The notes under the pieces were generated by a model, which ran no database searches, had not been told where the DNA came from, and saw only the letters and a program-made list of their open reading frames with translations. This document shows positions 6,256-6,503 of a stretch of 6,503 nt of DNA, piece by piece. The position numbers and the translations under genes were made by a program. Each line of letters opens with the position of its first letter. Position 1 is the first letter of the stretch. The stretch spans positions 1 through 6,503 of the forward strand of contig JALVMZ010000122.1 in assembly GCA_027032655.1 (NCBI GenBank), given 5' to 3'. This DNA is from Desulfobacteraceae bacterium. Lineage in GTDB: Bacteria; Desulfobacterota; DSM-4660; Desulfatiglandales; JALVMZ01.

Positions 6256-6503
6256 TATCTGTTCTCCTTTCTCTTTTTTACCATCTCCTCAACAAAATCT
6301 ATCACCTTCTTTTCAAGTCTGACATTGTTGAGCCTGTTTATCCTTGGAATTCCCCCTGGACTTACACAATTTATCTCAACCAGCTTGTCTCCTATAATGT
6401 CTATACCCACAAAATAGAGACCGTCCTTTACAATTCTATCTTTTATTCGGTTACATATCTCCCTTTCCCTTGGGGTCACCTCATGCTTATATGACCTTGC
6501 ACC
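6255..6503 (-). CDS. gshB: Glutathione synthetase-like ATP-grasp ligase, C-terminal part (5' end outside the window)
   Basis: The last 82 codons of a gene entering from the right edge. The reading frame is open to base 6503 (it begins G-A-R-S-Y-K-H-E), so the GTG at 6479 is not the real start. The segment matches the end of the GshB ATP-grasp domain: a DGLYFVGIDIIGD strand (visible residues 27-39), then EIN (43-45), then SPGGI (48-52). Asp35, Glu43 and Asn45 align with the Mg-ATP-binding Asp, Glu and Asn of E. coli GshB. GshB joins gamma-glutamylcysteine to glycine using ATP in the cytoplasm. Where E. coli GshB reads NVTSPTC, this protein reads NCVSPGG, so it may be a GshB relative with another substrate. 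The stop TAA shares one base with the ATG of the binding-protein gene (TAATG), which suggests translational coupling. Family assignment is firm; exact substrate is not. Confidence 0.85.
   Translation of the reverse strand, partial: GARSYKHEVTPREREICNRIKDRIVKDGLYFVGIDIIGDKLVEINCVSPGGIPRINRLNNVRLEKKVIDFVEEMVKKRKENR
6263..6270 (-). promoter_or_regulatory. Shine-Dalgarno site of the binding-protein gene
   Basis: AAAGGAGA on the minus strand, 7 nt before the ATG at 6255, inside the end of the upstream ligase gene. It is the best ribosome binding site in the window and supports this ATG as the start. A strong site fits the usual need for more binding protein than permease. Confidence 0.75.

Noticed and set aside
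6477..6479. GTG at 6479 as the start of a 74-residue protein
   Set aside because: The frame stays open to the window edge and the eight upstream residues (GARSYKHE) continue the GshB-like alignment, so this is an internal Val codon.
1..6503. Internal promoters, terminators, riboswitches, CRISPR arrays, RNA genes or mobile elements
   Set aside because: Genes abut or overlap throughout with gaps of at most 12 nt, and no repeat array, hairpin plus T-run or insertion-sequence ends were seen by eye.

Overview
The window is a tightly packed stretch of a single operon read entirely on the minus strand, so transcription runs from the right edge (6503) to the left edge (1). It holds five complete genes and two partial genes cut by the window edges. 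Gene order in the direction of transcription is: (1) the C-terminal end of a glutathione-synthetase-like ATP-grasp ligase; (2) a periplasmic family-5 solute-binding protein; (3) a DppB/OppB-type permease; (4) a DppC/OppC-type permease; (5) a DppD/OppD-type ATPase; (6) a DppF/OppF-type ATPase; (7) the N-terminal 215 codons of a second, unassigned protein with ATP-grasp features.

Genes 2-6 are a complete peptide-class (Dpp/Opp/Gsi/Nik type) ABC importer in the canonical A-B-C-D-F order: one binding protein, two membrane subunits and two separate ATPases, both carrying the Cys-containing C-terminal extension of this transporter class. All motifs needed for ATP binding and hydrolysis are present, with no frameshift or truncation. 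Junctions are +12, +4, +2 and +3 nt inside the transporter, with overlaps of 1 nt before it and 19 nt after it. There is no room for an internal promoter or terminator in the gaps between genes, and none was recognised. The operon starts and ends outside the window.

The most interesting point is the context. The importer lies between two ATP-grasp proteins (peptide-bond or carboxylate-amine ligase fold). The upstream one belongs to the GshB family; the downstream one is a family I cannot name. Because Dpp-class importers include known glutathione importers (GsiABCD, GbpA-DppBCDF), a working hypothesis is that the operon makes and/or retrieves a small glutathione-like or peptide metabolite. 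This is inference from gene neighbourhood only.

Organism: a bacterium, probably Gram-negative, because the binding protein has a plain signal peptide without a lipobox cysteine and because a GshB-family enzyme is present. Coding is moderately AT-leaning with frequent ATA (Ile) and AGG/AGA (Arg) codons throughout, a style I associate with Desulfobacterota, Nitrospirota and similar lineages; that placement is low confidence. Codon style looks uniform across the window, so nothing suggests recent transfer of one part. No RNA genes, CRISPR arrays, mobile elements or notable repeats were seen, and no stretch over 300 bases lacks a gene.
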